Assembly (NCBI GenBank): GCA_963662155.1
Contig: OY759261.1
Location: forward strand, 35,252,522 to 35,316,521
Direction: 5' to 3'
DNA: 64,000 nucleotides
DNA from: Lamellibrachia columna
Taxonomy: Eukaryota; Annelida; Polychaeta; Sabellida; Siboglinidae
Shown here: positions 10,262 through 21,234 of the stretch, piece by piece
How the letters are laid out: the number at the start of each line of letters is the position of its first letter
Position numbering within the stretch: position 1 is the first letter of the stretch
Notes under the pieces: generated by a model
The model's input: only the letters and a program-made list of their open reading frames with translations
Told to the model about the DNA's origin: nothing
Database searches by the model: none
Program-made: the position numbers and the translations under genes

Positions 10262-10625
10262 GGAAGGCAGTGTTAGTTGAGCCACTGGGTTAGTTGAGCC
10301 ACCCATGTTTCCATGGAACCTACAGCAGCGACAGTTACATGGTAACACTCAGTGATTGAACATGTTATTGGAACACGACTGATGTATAATAGGTTACATT
10401 TGTCACAACGATCAGAACATATGAGCTAAAAGTATGTTTTTTGATGTTTTTCGAAACTTTTGTTAAGTGTGATTAATGTCTGTTGGTGTGTAAACTATCA
10501 ATGTACATGACCAGACTTCATTGTTTTTGTACTTACAAATGGTTTAGCTATGCACAGAGAAGAAAATTATTTACATCACTTTGCGCATTAATGAGACGTT
10601 AACGTTAATTAATTGTTCGTCCTCG
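10262..10625 (+). mobile_element. Element related to the one at 56.26 kb (partial)
   Basis: GAAGGCAGTGTTAGTTGAGCC starts a block that runs parallel to 56.26-56.57 kb, sharing TGAACATGTTATTGGAACAC, a GTATGTTTTTT run, GTGTGTAAACTATCA and CGCATTAATGAGA. In the 56-kb copy the first bases recur inverted at the other end, so this is probably a terminal inverted repeat element. Here no matching right end is seen. A second GTTAGTTGAGCCAC follows directly, as if the terminus was duplicated. Confidence 0.55.
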
Positions 10626-11417
10626 GTCCACGAGAAATAGTCTCCGGTACTCTCGAGGGACCGGCGTTGTTGTCCTAATCCATGAATATTTTAACTTAGC
10701 TAAGTGCGACACCGGGAACACACACAAAGGATATGAGTTGAACAGTGCATCACTTCCATTCGGTACGACTGATGTGTCTATTGTATTCGGAAGTGCGGCG
10801 TCCTCAGGGTTTTATGCATGACTTGACACATCTATGACACGGCGCTCTTGTCCCCGAGGATTATACATTATCTATATATAAATTTACCAGTCGAACGGAA
10901 GTTGCTGCATGCTTAATGAGAGACTCCTCCAAACAACTAAACTGGGATTTAGTAGTGAGGTTAGTTCTGAGCCCACGTTTTTTCCATTTCCTGATTTATT
11001 TGGCTTTTGAACATCAACAGTCTGCTAACAATATAGCTTAACTAGGAATGTGTGTTCCTTCTGCTAAGATAGTAACAATTAATATGCAATTAAATGGAGA
11101 ATGACAAACTGTCTGTAATACTCTGTATGTATATGTAGGCCTGTCTGTCTCTTTCTCTTATTCTCTGTCTGTGTTTTTATCTTGCTCTCTTTCCCCGTCT
11201 GTCTGTCAATCTGTCTCTCTGTGTGCATGCACACGTTGATATGCAACTGTCGCATCACTTAATATATTATATACATTATGATTCCATTTTTCACTTGTGC
11301 GGGGGGGATTTTCTTCCATTGTATTGTTAAAAAGTAACCAACCTTAGGATTTTAGCGTACATTTAGTCTATTTTGACGAGCGTCGGCGTCGCCATCAGTC
11401 GAAAGATAATAAGATTA
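10626..11417. other. No gene recognised; CT-rich patch
   Basis: Non-coding in appearance. A CTGTCTGT/CTCTCT-rich patch lies at 11140-11230. Confidence 0.4.
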
Positions 11418-12213
11418 CTTAGGGTGTAGATTGTATATCAGAAAGTACTCATTCTCACACACGACAATAAATAAATGGAACAAATTATCTACAGATTGTA
11501 TAAATGCTAGCTGCGTGAATATATTATTTTTTTGCAAATATCTTAGAAGAGCGGGTTACACACAGATGAACAATTGTTGGACTCTCGATAAATATCTTAG
11601 AAGGGCGGGTTACACACAGATGAACAATTGTTGGACTCTCGACAAATATCTTAGAAGAGCGGGTTACACACAGATGAACAATTGTTGGACTCTCGACAAA
11701 TATCTTAGAAGAGCGGGTTACACACAGATGAACAATGGTTGGACTCTCGACAAATATCTCAGAAGAGCGGGTTACACACAGATGAACAATTGTTGGACTC
11801 TCGACAAATATCTTAGAAGAGCGGGTTACACACAGATGAACAATTGTTGGACTCTCGACAAATATCTTAGAAGAGCGGGTTACACACAGATGAACAATTG
11901 TTGGACTCTCGACAAATATCTTAGAAGAGCGGGATACACGCAGATGAACAATTGTTGGACTCTCGACAAATATCTTAGAAGAGCGGGTTACACGCAGATG
12001 AACAATTGTTGGACTCTCGACAAATATCTTAGAAGAGCGGGTTACACACAGATGAACAATTGTTGGACTCTCGACAAATATCTTAGAAGAGCGGGTTACA
12101 CACAGATGAACAATTGTTGGACTCTCGACAAATATCTTAGAAGAGCGGGTTACACACAGATGAACAATTGTTGGTCTCTCCATAAGCCATTGACTTGTTC
12201 ACTTGCTATATAA
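11418..12213 (+). mobile_element. LINE ORF2 C-terminus expanded into a repeat ORF
   Basis: An open frame of 260 codons begins YSFSHTTINKWNKLSTDCIN followed by ASCVN. This is the usual C-terminal segment of CR1/Jockey-type LINE ORF2 (S-H-R-x-I-N-x-W-N-x-L ... V-N-x-F-K ... D-K). Where the family would continue with one D-K-Y-L segment, the frame continues with twelve copies of KYLRRAGYTQMNNCWTLD and then ends in a short tail. A similar C-terminus without the expansion occurs at 21.24 kb. It is probably not an expressed protein; the openness follows from the 54-bp period. Confidence 0.65.
11536..12183. repeat. 54-bp minisatellite, 12 copies, LINE-derived
   Basis: The unit contains AAATATCTTAGAAGAGCGGG and GATGAACAATTGTTGG. 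Copies differ at only a few positions (for example GGTTACACGCAG, AATGGTTGG). The period is a multiple of three, and the unit has no stop in one plus and at least one minus frame. Confidence 0.93.
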
Positions 12214-12474
12214 ATGGGAATTTTGCCTTGGACGGCATTCTTTTTAAATCTTGTTAATGCAATAACCGTATTAACAATTCAGTCACATACCAATTTTAAG
12301 GTACCTATATTTGACAATTAGTTAAAGTTAGCATTCAACAAACTTAAACAGTGAACATGACAACGTTGAGACCTGTTTCTTATTATGACAATACGCATAA
12401 ATTCGCCTTGCAACTTTGACGCCGATACTACTAATATAATATTATAGTTTAGGATCGATAACAAAGCGTAAGTA
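12214..12474. other. No gene recognised
   Basis: AT-rich sequence between the 54-bp array and a tRNA-like fragment. Probably LINE 3' untranslated sequence at its left end, but this cannot be shown from the window. Confidence 0.35.
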
Positions 12475-12550
12475 CACCTCCGATGGGATTCGAACGGGCA
12501 ATCCCCGGCCTAAGAGGTGCTTTATTCATTTCGTCATGGAGGCAGACTTA
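12475..12550 (-). repeat. tRNA-like fragment (SINE or tRNA pseudogene)
   Basis: The minus strand carries a perfect RNA polymerase III B box, GTTCGAATCCC (12485-12495). CCTCC and GGAGG about 65 bases apart could form part of an acceptor stem. The T-stem bases do not pair and no clean cloverleaf forms, so it is not called as a functional tRNA gene. Confidence 0.4.
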
Positions 12551-12750
12551 CCGCCAACAAGGTTTCTTTGTAAGATATCTGCATAAATGAGGATGCCGCA
12601 CGTCTCACGATTCTCACAGGCGAAGGTCTGTTCTCATTAGTTACACTCGCCTGGAATGGAAGATAAGGTATGGTTGTTTTGTGTAATACCAGTGACGTTG
12701 ATCTCAATTCATATGTCGAGACATATTTCAGTTCGCTGCACTTTATTAAA
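12551..12750. other. No gene recognised
   Basis: Spacer between the tRNA-like fragment and the 29-bp array. Nothing could be assigned. Confidence 0.35.
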
Positions 12751-14770
12751 GGTCCCTCCTCAATTCGGCATACTTTAATGGTCCCTCCTCAATTCGGCGT
12801 ACTTTATAGGTCCCTCATAAATTTGGCGTATTTTAAAGGTCCCTCGTCAATTCGGCGTATTTTACAGGTCCCTTCTCAATTTGGCATACTTTAAAAGTCC
12901 CTCGTCAATTCGGCATACTTTAAAAGTCCCTCGTCAATTCGGCGTACTTTAAAGGTCCCTCGTCAGTTCAGTGTATTTTAAAGATCCCTCGTCAATTCGC
13001 GGTACTTTAAAGGAAACTCGTCAATTCGGCATACTTTAAAAGTCCCTAGTCAGTTCGGTGTACTTTAAAGGTCCCTCATCAATTCGGCATAATTTAATGG
13101 TCCGTCGTCAATTCGGCGTACTTTAAAGGTCCCTCGTCAGTTCAGCATATTTTAAAGGTCCCTTGTGAATTCGGCATATTTTAAGGTCCGTCGTCAATTA
13201 AAGTATGCCGAATTGATGTACGGCGTACTTTAAAGGTTCCTCGTCAATTCGGCGTGCTTTCAAGGTCCATCTTCGATTCGGCATACTTTAAAGGTCCCTC
13301 ATCAATTCAGCATAATTTAAAGCTTCCTCATTAATTCGGCATACTTTAAAGGACTCTCATCAATTCGGCGTACTTGAAAGGTCCCTCGTCAGTTTGGCGT
13401 ATTTTAAAGGTCCCTTGTGAATTTGGCATATGTTAAGGTCCCTCGTCAATTCGGCATATTTTAAAGGTCCCTCGTCAATTCGGCATTCCTTAAAGGAACC
13501 TCGTCAATTCAGCGTAGTTTAAATGTCCCTCGTCAATTCGGCATTCTTTAAAGGTCCCTCCTCAATTCAGCGTACTTTAAAGGTTCCTCGTCAGTTTGAT
13601 GTATTTTAAAGGTCCCTCGTCAATTCGGCATACTTTACAGGTCCCTCGTCAATTCTGCGTACATTAAAGGTCCCTCGTCAATTTGGCGTGGCTTAAAGGT
13701 GTCTTGTCAATTCAGCATACTGTATAGGTCCCTCTTCAATTTGGCGCACTTTAAAGGTCCCTCATCAATTTGGCGTATTTTAAAGGTCCCTTGTAAATTC
13801 GGCATATTTTAATGGTCCGTTGTCAATTCGGCGTTCTTTAAAGGTCCCTCGTCAGTTCGGCGTATTTTAAAGGTCCTTCATCAATTCGGCATACTTTAAA
13901 TATCCCTCGTCAATTCAGTGTAATTTATAGGTCCCTCATCAACTCGGCGTACTTTAAAGGTCCCTCGTCAATTCGGCATACTTTAAAGGTCCCTCATCAA
14001 GTCGGGGTACTTTAATGGACCCTCTTCAATTCTGCACACTTTAAAGGTCCCTCATCAATTCTGCATACTTTAAAGGTCCCTCATCAATACGGCATACTTT
14101 AAAGGTCCCTCCTCAATTCGGCGTACTTTAAAGGTCCCCCTCAATTTGGCATACTTTAAAAGTCCCTCGCCAATTCGGCATACTTTAAAGATCCCTCGTC
14201 AGTTCGGCGTATTTTAAAGGTCCTTCATCAATTCGGCATACTTTTAAGGTCCTTCGAGTCAATTCGGCGTACTTTAGAGGTCCCTCATCAATTCGGCGTA
14301 CTTTAAAGGTCTCTCGTCAATTCGCGGTACTTTAAAGGACTCTCATCAATTCGGAATTCTGTAAAGGTCCCTCATCACTTCAGCATATTTTAAAGGTCCC
14401 TTATGAATTCGGCATATTTTAAGGTCCCTCGTCAATTCGTTATACTTTAATGGTCTATCGTCAATTCAGCGTACTTTAAAGGTCCCTCATCAATTCGGCG
14501 TACTTTAAAGGACCCTCTTCAACTCAACGCGCTTTAAAAGTCCCTCATCAATTCGGCATACTTTAAAGGTCCCTCATCAATTCGGCATACTTTAAAGGTC
14601 CCTCGTCAATTCGGCAAACTTTAAAGGTCAACCTCAATTCGGCGTACTTTAAAAGTCCCTCGTCAATTCGGCGTACTTTAAAGATCCCTCGTTAGTTTGG
14701 CGTATTTTAAAGGTCCTTCATCAATTTGGCATACTTTAAAGGTTCCTCTTCAATTCGGCGTACTTTAAAG
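12751..14770. repeat. 29-bp minisatellite, about 70 copies
   Basis: The unit reads GGTCCCTCGTCAATTCGGC plus GTACTTTAAA. Recurring variants are CGTCAATT/CATCAATT and GCGTACTT/GCATACTT. Divergence between neighbours is moderate and spread through the array, so it is older than the 54-bp array. One unit at about 13195-13218 is inverted. Confidence 0.93.
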
Positions 14771-14869
14771 AGTTTTTCACTCATCTCGTTCATTTCAAAT
14801 CCATTTTGTGACAAATTAAACCTCTCTAGTACGCACAACAACAAATGATAGCTTTTTTATGTTAAATCA
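14771..14869. other. Spacer next to the 29-bp array
   Basis: Short AT-rich sequence with no assignment. Confidence 0.3.
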
Positions 14870-15060
14870 TCAGCCCGGGACCTTCTACGCGCAAAGCGAA
14901 TGGTCTACCGCTAAGCCGTGACAGTTCACATGTAAACATGCACTGAATTCGCTATGTATTCTGCAGGCCATCCCGTGACATTGTCGTCTTAACTGTCAAT
15001 TCTGTTTCTGTTTATTTTCCTCTGTGATAATGACATTGTGAGTGATTCATGAAAATATAT
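14870..15060 (-). repeat. tRNA-like block with LINE tail, copy 1 (inverted)
   Basis: On the minus strand: GACAGTTAAGACGACAATGT, then GGCCTGCAGAATACAT, GCGAATTCA, ACATGTGAA and CGGCTTAGCGGTAGACCA. The last is a tRNA-like A-box region (14905-14918 on the plus strand). The same order occurs on the plus strand at 21.33-21.48 kb. A LINE C-terminal scrap (TCACTCACAATGTC) precedes it in both places. The unit may be a SINE sharing a LINE tail, or a LINE 3' region that absorbed a tRNA-derived sequence. Confidence 0.6.
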
Positions 15061-15106
15061 GAAAGGAGGCCTTCCTGACATTCTTGTATGTTGGTCATAT
15101 ATATGA

Positions 15107-15285
15107 CACCATATGTTATATCCTGCTGAAGCGAATTAATATTATTGCACTTAACATACTGTTTCCTATTTGTGAGATAGCTCTTAAAGCACTTGAGTGG
15201 AGTACCCTTTATTCCATAGAATTCAAGTGTATGTAATAGGATTTGATGGTCAATTGTATCGAAAGGTTTACTTAGATCCCGAAAA
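15107..15285 (-). mobile_element. LINE reverse transcriptase fragment ending at its GVPQGS box
   Basis: The minus-strand frame reads LSKPFDTIDHQILLHTLEFY, then a G-I-K-G-T-P-L segment, YLTNRKQYVKCNN and DITYGV. These are the finger and palm blocks of a CR1/Jockey-type reverse transcriptase; the usual continuation after YGV is PQGS. Here the match stops exactly after GV and unrelated AT-rich sequence follows, then the LINE tail at 14.87-15.06 kb. It is an internally deleted, dead copy. Confidence 0.75.
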
Positions 15286-15690
15286 TGCCCCCCTTCTAAA
15301 CATCATTAATCATATTAATCCTGTTTATGGCAACCGAGCCAACGCATTGAGTCATCACAGTACTTGTTAGTTCCACAATATGAAGTTAATGTGTTTTGTA
15401 GACAAAGCGATACATTATCCATACCAGTCTGTCAGCCTGTTGCATCACTAATAACTAGAACAAACAGGTGATTTAGTGGGACCCATTAGTGGACCGAAGA
15501 GAATGCTTCACTGGAGACAACAATATGATAATGCAGTTTTCTTATTCAATTAAAAATAATATTGTCATATAATATCCAAAGCCTTCCAAGATGCACTCTG
15601 TCGACATTTTGTAATAACTATTATTTTTTTAGGCCCCTATAAAGATATACCTCATAGTCTATGATAAATACCAGGGAAACCATGGTAAAA
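15286..15690. other. No gene recognised
   Basis: AT-rich, non-coding in appearance. It may contain further LINE debris to the right of 15285, but I could not align it. Confidence 0.35.
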
Positions 15691-15870
15691 TACCATGCTG
15701 CTTTGAAACAGGTAAACCGTGGTAAAATACCATGGTGCTTTGAAACAGGTAAACCATGGTAAAATACCATGGTGCTTTGAAACAGGTAAACCGTGGTATA
15801 CCATATATTTACCATACACAATATATGAAAAAGCATGGTCTACCACAGTTTACCATGTAATGTCATAGTA
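15690..15870. repeat. 37-bp palindrome-rich repeat, about 3 copies
   Basis: The unit contains GCTTTGAAACAGGTAAACC and ATGGTAAAATACCATGGT. ACCATGGT is its own reverse complement and occurs twice per unit, so each unit can fold on itself and pair with its neighbours. More distant palindromic pieces (AAGCATGGTC, TTTACCATG) extend to 15870. Confidence 0.75.
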
Positions 15871-15879
15871 TACCAGGAG

Positions 15880-16005
15880 TTATAGGAGGAAGAGAGAGAG
15901 AAATGGGAGGAGAGGGGGAGGAGAGAGGAGGAAGAGAAGAAGAGAGAGAGAAAGGTGGGGGGAGAGAGAGGGGAGAGAGGACGAAGAGAAGAAGAAGAGA
16001 ACAAG
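15880..16005. repeat. Purine-rich (GA)n-like tract
   Basis: Imperfect GAGA/GGAGAGG/AAGAGAAGA sequence on the plus strand for about 125 bp. Confidence 0.85.
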
Positions 16006-16329
16006 AAAGTTTATTTTACTCCGTTTGTGAAAAAATAAAAATTTAACGATAGAAGAAAATGTGCATTAATACGTTCAAGTGGAAAAGTACAAAAACAATA
16101 TTACTTAACAAGGGTTCAGTGACTCCTATAAAGATTTTACAGTTTCTCTCATAGGAGCCACCAATGAAATATAATTAACTAACTCATTTATACAAAAGGT
16201 TGTGACAGGGCGTGTGTGCAGACGGAGAAAGAGTGTGCAGGAATATTTGAATGTATATATTGAGATATGTGTGATAATATGTAATATTAATTATAATAGA
16301 TAGTAGTCGTGCATTCATATATGTATTAC
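16006..16329. other. No gene recognised
   Basis: AT-rich sequence between the purine tract and the antisense LINE. It could be LINE 3' untranslated sequence. Confidence 0.35.
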
Positions 16330-17236
16330 TGATTAAGTTGAATTTGATAGCAAGTATAGCAATTTAGTATTGTACACGTATCTCCATATTTTTGTAATAA
16401 ATATGTTTTTGCATAATTTGCAAAATCTTGTAAACTGTGAATTCCTATCTTCTATTTGTATGGTCTTATTTATAACATGTGGAAAGCTATATCTAAGACA
16501 CATTTTGGCAAATTCATGTTTAACTCTGAATAAGTATATGTCAGTTGTACACCTTGTGTTATGATTGTGTATAATTGGGGTTATTTTCCAGTTTAATAAG
16601 TAGGCAGGTAATTTTGTATGCATGTATTTAAAATAAATTTAAGTTAATGTAATTTTAATAAATCATCTATTTTTAAAATAGTAAGTTTTTAAAAAGTGGT
16701 TCTGTATGTAAATTTTATTTAGTTAAGGTTAAAATCTGCATAGCTTTTGAATTTTCATAACTCTGCTAACTTGGTAACCCCATACCATGATACAATAGTT
16801 AATATGAGATAATATTAGTGTATTATATATATATACAAAATATTTTTAGAGGCAACACATGCTTTAATCTGTTTAATATGCCAACATTTTTGGAACACTT
16901 GTTTGATATTTTTTCAGTGTGTTTTTTCCAATTTAAGTTTGTATCTAAAGTCAGTCCTAAAAAAATTAATTCTTCCACTCGTTCTATGTTGATATTAAAG
17001 GCGTAGTGGTTGAAAATGTGTGTTTAACTTTATTTGGAATTTGAAAGGTCTTATATTTGGATTTATATTTGTTTAATGATAATTTATTAATATTAAGCCA
17101 TTCCATTATTTTTAAGAATTCATCATTTACTGCAGATTCAGTGCTTTTGTTTGGTATGTTGTCATTAAAGGATTTGATACATACTAAAGTTAAAATTTTG
17201 CTGGCTTTTGGGAAATTGTTTATCTATATTATAAAT

Positions 17237-17620
17237 AACAAGGGACCAAGGACAGATCCTTGTGGTACACCAAAGTTTATAGATAACAAGGGACCAAGGA
17301 CAGATCCTTGTGGTACACCAAAGTTTATAGATAACAAGGGACCAAGGACAGATCCTTGTGGTACACCAAAGGTTATAGATAACAAGGGACCAAGGACAGA
17401 TCCTTGCGGTACACCAAAGTTTATAGATAACAAGGGACCAAGGACAGATCCTTGTGGTACACCAACGTTTATAAATAACAAGGGACCAAGGACAGATCCT
17501 TGCGATACACCAAAGTTTATAGATAACAAGGGACCAAGGACAGATCCTCGCGGTACACCAAAGTTTATAAATAACAAGGGACCAAGGACAGATCCTTGCG
17601 GTACACCAAAGTTTATAGAT
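17237..17620 (-). repeat. 48-bp minisatellite x8 encoding the GVPQGSVLGPLL RT box
   Basis: Eight units start AACAAGGGACCAAGG at 17237 and every 48 bp to 17573. On the minus strand each reads GVPQGSVLGPLL plus SINF or FINF/V, the most conserved palm-domain box of non-LTR reverse transcriptases. The right flank (VKFENAKSDIL) and the left flank (FIIYINNFP) are the normal upstream and downstream parts of the enzyme. The array therefore arose in place by tandem multiplication of this box. A few substitutions (GVSQ, GVPR, NVG) show some age. Confidence 0.95.
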
Positions 17621-19280
17621 AAGATATCAGATTTAGCATTTTCAAATTTGACATACTGATTTCGATTATTTAAATAGATTTAAGTAAATTCAGGGAAGAT
17701 CCATCTAAACCATAATATGTTAATTTGGTTAATAGTATTGAATGATCAAGAGTGTCAAATGTCTTAGAGAGGTCAATGCTGTACATCATTGTTATCCGTT
17801 TGTGTAATTATTCTGTCTGCTAGTTCAAATGTTGCATATTCAGTTGAGTGGTTCTGTCTAAAGCCAAACTGATTTTCAAAATAAAGTTTATTATCGTTGA
17901 AATATGCATATAACTGACTATATATTGTTTTCTCTAGTACGTTTGATGTAATAGGAAGGAGAGAAATGGGTCTATCATTTTTAAATAGTGATGAATCATC
18001 TTTCTTGAAAATAGGATTAACTTTGGCAATTTTGGGTTTGTCAGGGAATATACCTGTATTTATAACTTGGTTTATTAATAGGGTTAATGATTTAATGATG
18101 GCAGGTTAAATTATTTTCAACAGTTTTGAAGAAATACCATCACAATTACAACTGTTTTTTTTTGTTGGAAGGCTTTCTATAATGTTCTTTATGGTTTCTT
18201 TATGTACGTTTTAAAAACATAGTCAACTCGCTTTTTTACGTAAAAACTACAATCTTTATTTCCATCATACGGAATACCTTGTGCAATAGTTTGACCTATA
18301 CTTGTAAAATAGTTTTTGAATTTATTTGCAATATCCGTTTTGTCTATTATATTAATGCCATTTTCTTTAAAATAAAGTATTTTGTTTGCTTTATTTTTAG
18401 AAAGAATTTCATCTATGATTTTCCAAGTATTTCTAATGTTATTTTTGGAACGTTTACAGCATAACTCAAACTAACTTTTTTGGCTGCACAAATATTTTTC
18501 TTTAATATTGAGTTAAACTTTTTAAAGTTGGTGAGAATGACATCATAGTTTGTTGAGTTTGAGTTAGACATTTTAAATTGTTTATAAAATGAATCTCGAT
18601 ATTTGATTGACTTTAGAAGACCCTGTGTGATCTAAGTAGAATGTTTATGTTTATATTTATTGAATTTCATGATTTTGATTGGCTTGTGCTTATCCTTTGC
18701 TTGCATAATTTCTCACGTATTATGTTGTAATTTAAATTTGGATCAGGCTTAGGACATATTATATTTAGTTTGTTGTAGATTTTCTCAGAGTATAGTTCAT
18801 TTTTTAAATTATGCATTGCTACTTAATTTTGTAAATTTACTCTTATGAATTGAGGAGGAAGCTTAGTTTTAGACTGATATCCATGAATAGGAAGTATGGT
18901 TGATGATTAGAAAGAGCTTTAGTGAAGATCCCTGCTGTACTGTCTAATACAAATTTATTTAACAAACAGAAAAAAGTTGTCTATCAATATTCCATTAGTT
19001 CGAGTTAAGCGAGTTGGAAATGTACTTTATAATAGAGACTGCATGATGTCATAGTATAACAAAATCACTGTATATTCTATTTTCGTTAATTTTGAGTAAA
19101 TTAATGTTGAAGTCCCCTGTGATAATGAATTTACTGTTATTTTCCAGCATAGATAAAGTCATCGATTAATTTTTTTATACTCTCATTACATGATCTTGGT
19201 GGTCTATATATGTTGCAAATAGTAATAGTCTTTGATAAGTTGCTTCAAATTATTTAAATTATCAACCCCTCCCAATGTTC

Positions 19281-19727
19281 CTACATAATGATATTAATTT
19301 TTACTGCATAATTATATTGTTTATCTACATATATTATTAACCCACCTTTGTTACTGCAGGTCTTCCCTTGAGCTATTAATTTGTATCCCTCTAAACTGAA
19401 TTGAGATAAATTCTTATTTTTGGATTTCCATGTCTCTTGTAAACATATAATACTAAATTTAAAGTTTATAGTATTGAGGAGCTCAACAAATATTTCAAGT
19501 TCGTCGAATTTAGCATTTATGGATTGTGCATTTGCACTTAGGATATTAAATTTATCTGGATTACTGTTAACTAACAAGTGAAACTTATCGATATCATAAT
19601 ATGATGAACGGCGTATCAATTGGAGTTCATTATTTTCAGCATTATTTTTGTTTGTATCAAGAAGATTATTTAAACAACTGCCTTGGATACCCCCTAAGTA
19701 TGAGAGAAATGCTTCATCAAAAGTCAT
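19281..19727 (-). pseudogene. LINE endonuclease N-terminal ORF (148 codons)
   Basis: Longest surviving frame of the LINE. Residues about 60-140 hold the endonuclease opening (SANAQSINAKFDELEIFVEL, IICLQETW, FSLEGYKLI, KGGLIIYVD). Upstream residues (SYYDIDKFHLLVNSNPDK) are typical of the N-terminus of this LINE group. The frame stops before the catalytic GDFN and SDH boxes. Confidence 0.7.
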
Positions 19728-19730
19728 TGG

Positions 19731-20080
19731 TTAAGATCGAAAAAGACAAAATTAAAGTAGTTAAGTCACTAAATGTGTGTGAAATGTTTTGCAAAAAAAT
19801 TAAAGTAGGTTTAATTATATCCTGTGTATGAGCTAATGCTACACTTTGCTCAGTGTGAGCCGATGAGTAAGTTGATGAGTAAAACAAAACTAAGGTACAA
19901 TGAGAATTAAAGCACGCTAGTGGAATCGTAACCATACAAAATGGTTTAACGACAATCTAGGTATGACATGCGGGTATACACCAGCTGATATGATATACAC
20001 AGGATCATGTATATGTAATTACAATTTGACAAAACATTAAAAAATGTAAGATAAAAGTAATATGCAAATCATATGTAAAC
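19731..20080. other. Likely LINE 5' flank; no gene
   Basis: Sequence between the LINE endonuclease start and the purine tract. Probably 5' untranslated LINE sequence, by position only. Confidence 0.35.
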
Positions 20081-20480
20081 ACAGAGAGAGAGATAGATAG
20101 AGAGAGAAAGATATGGAGATAAGGAGAGAGGTGGAGAGGGAGAGAGCGAGAGACAGAGGGGAAGAGGGGGATAGGGGGAGAGAGAAAGTGGAGAGAGTGT
20201 GGGGAGGAGGGAGAGAGAGAGGGAGAGAGAGAAAGAGAAGGGGGAAGTGGAGAGAGGAGGAGAGAAGGAGATATGAAGAGAGAGAATTGGGGAGGAGAGA
20301 GAGTAAGAGGAGAGGGAGAGAGAGAGGGGTAGAAGAGAGGGGGAGAGAGAAGGGGAATGGGAGTGTAGGGGAAAGTGAGAAGGGGTAGAACCAGGGAAAC
20401 AGAGAGAGAGGAGAGAGAGAAAAAAAAGAGAGAGAGATAGGGAGAGAGAGAGCCATAGAGACACAGAGAGAGGTATATAC

Positions 20481-20555
<75 letters not shown>

Positions 20556-20970
20556 TAGAGAAATGGGGAGGGTGGGTGCAGGGGAGGGAAGAGAGAGGGG
20601 AGAGAGAGAGGGAGTGAGAGAGAGAGAAAGAAGTAGAGAAGGGAGAGAGGGGAGGAGGAGAGAAGAAGAGAGTGGAATGGGAGGAGTGGAGAGAGGAAAA
20701 GATGAAGAGACGGAGAGAGAGAGAAATGTGGGAGGGGGGAGATAGTGAGGGAAGGAATGAGAATGGGGAAGGTGTGTGAGAGAGAGATAGAGAGAGGGGG
20801 TGCTGAGGAGGGGAGAGGGAGGGATATATATAGTGACAGGTAGAGATGGAGAGGGGGAGGGAGAGAGATGGGGGAGAGAGAGGGAGAGAGAGAAGGGGGA
20901 GGGAGGAGGAGTGAGAGAGACAGAGGGGAGAGAGACAGAGGGAGAGGTGGATGGAGAGAGAGAGATAGAG

Positions 20971-21011
<41 letters not shown>

Positions 21012-21022
21012 AGGAGAGAGAT
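20081..21022. repeat. 940-bp (GA)n-rich purine tract with (TA)n core
   Basis: Almost pure purine on the plus strand (GAGA, GGGAGA, GGAGGA). It is interrupted by (TA)n at about 20471-20501 and followed by a clean (GA)n run at 20502-20545. The three long serine/leucine/proline frames on the minus strand are products of this composition. Confidence 0.95.
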
Positions 21023-21234
21023 CGGAATTGCATAACTCATATATATGTACAAAAAACAAGACGTATAACAATTGGTAAAAACATAGATGCAATCCCAGGT
21101 TGACGGCGGAACCAAGGTTGTTGTATTCATATACGGTAGAAATATAACTTCAAGTAATCGTCAATAAACTGGTTGTAATAGATTGTAATAGTATTACATT
21201 GCGTAGTAATAATACAGCAATTTATATTTAAGAT
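21023..21234. other. No gene recognised
   Basis: AT-rich flank between the purine tract and the LINE tail. Confidence 0.35.

Larger units (their letters stand above)
16330..19730 (-). mobile_element. Antisense CR1/Jockey-type LINE with expanded RT motif
   Basis: Read on the minus strand from 19.73 kb: an endonuclease start (ILSANAQSINAKFDELEIF, then ICLQETW and a K-G-G-L-I-I-Y block); a linker (FKNYFTSIGQTIAQGIPY); reverse transcriptase fingers (GIFPDKPKIAKVNPIFKKDD, DRPISLLPI, FGFRQNHSTEYA); an array of the GVPQGSVLGPLL box at 17.24-17.62 kb; then YINNFPKASKILTLVC and MEWLNINKLSLN; and a C-terminal NHNTR block at 16.56 kb. The catalytic F/Y-A-D-D box expected after ILTLVC reads IKSFND, and stops and frameshifts occur throughout, so it is inactive. 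Length (about 3.4 kb) is near that of a full ORF2. Confidence 0.88.

Noticed and set aside
12475..12550. Functional tRNA gene
   Set aside because: The B box is perfect but T-stem and anticodon-stem pairing fail, so only a tRNA-like fragment is called.
20005..21130. Three 340-350 codon Ser/Leu/Pro frames on the minus strand
   Set aside because: They are translations of the (GA)n-rich tract in three frames and reflect base composition only.
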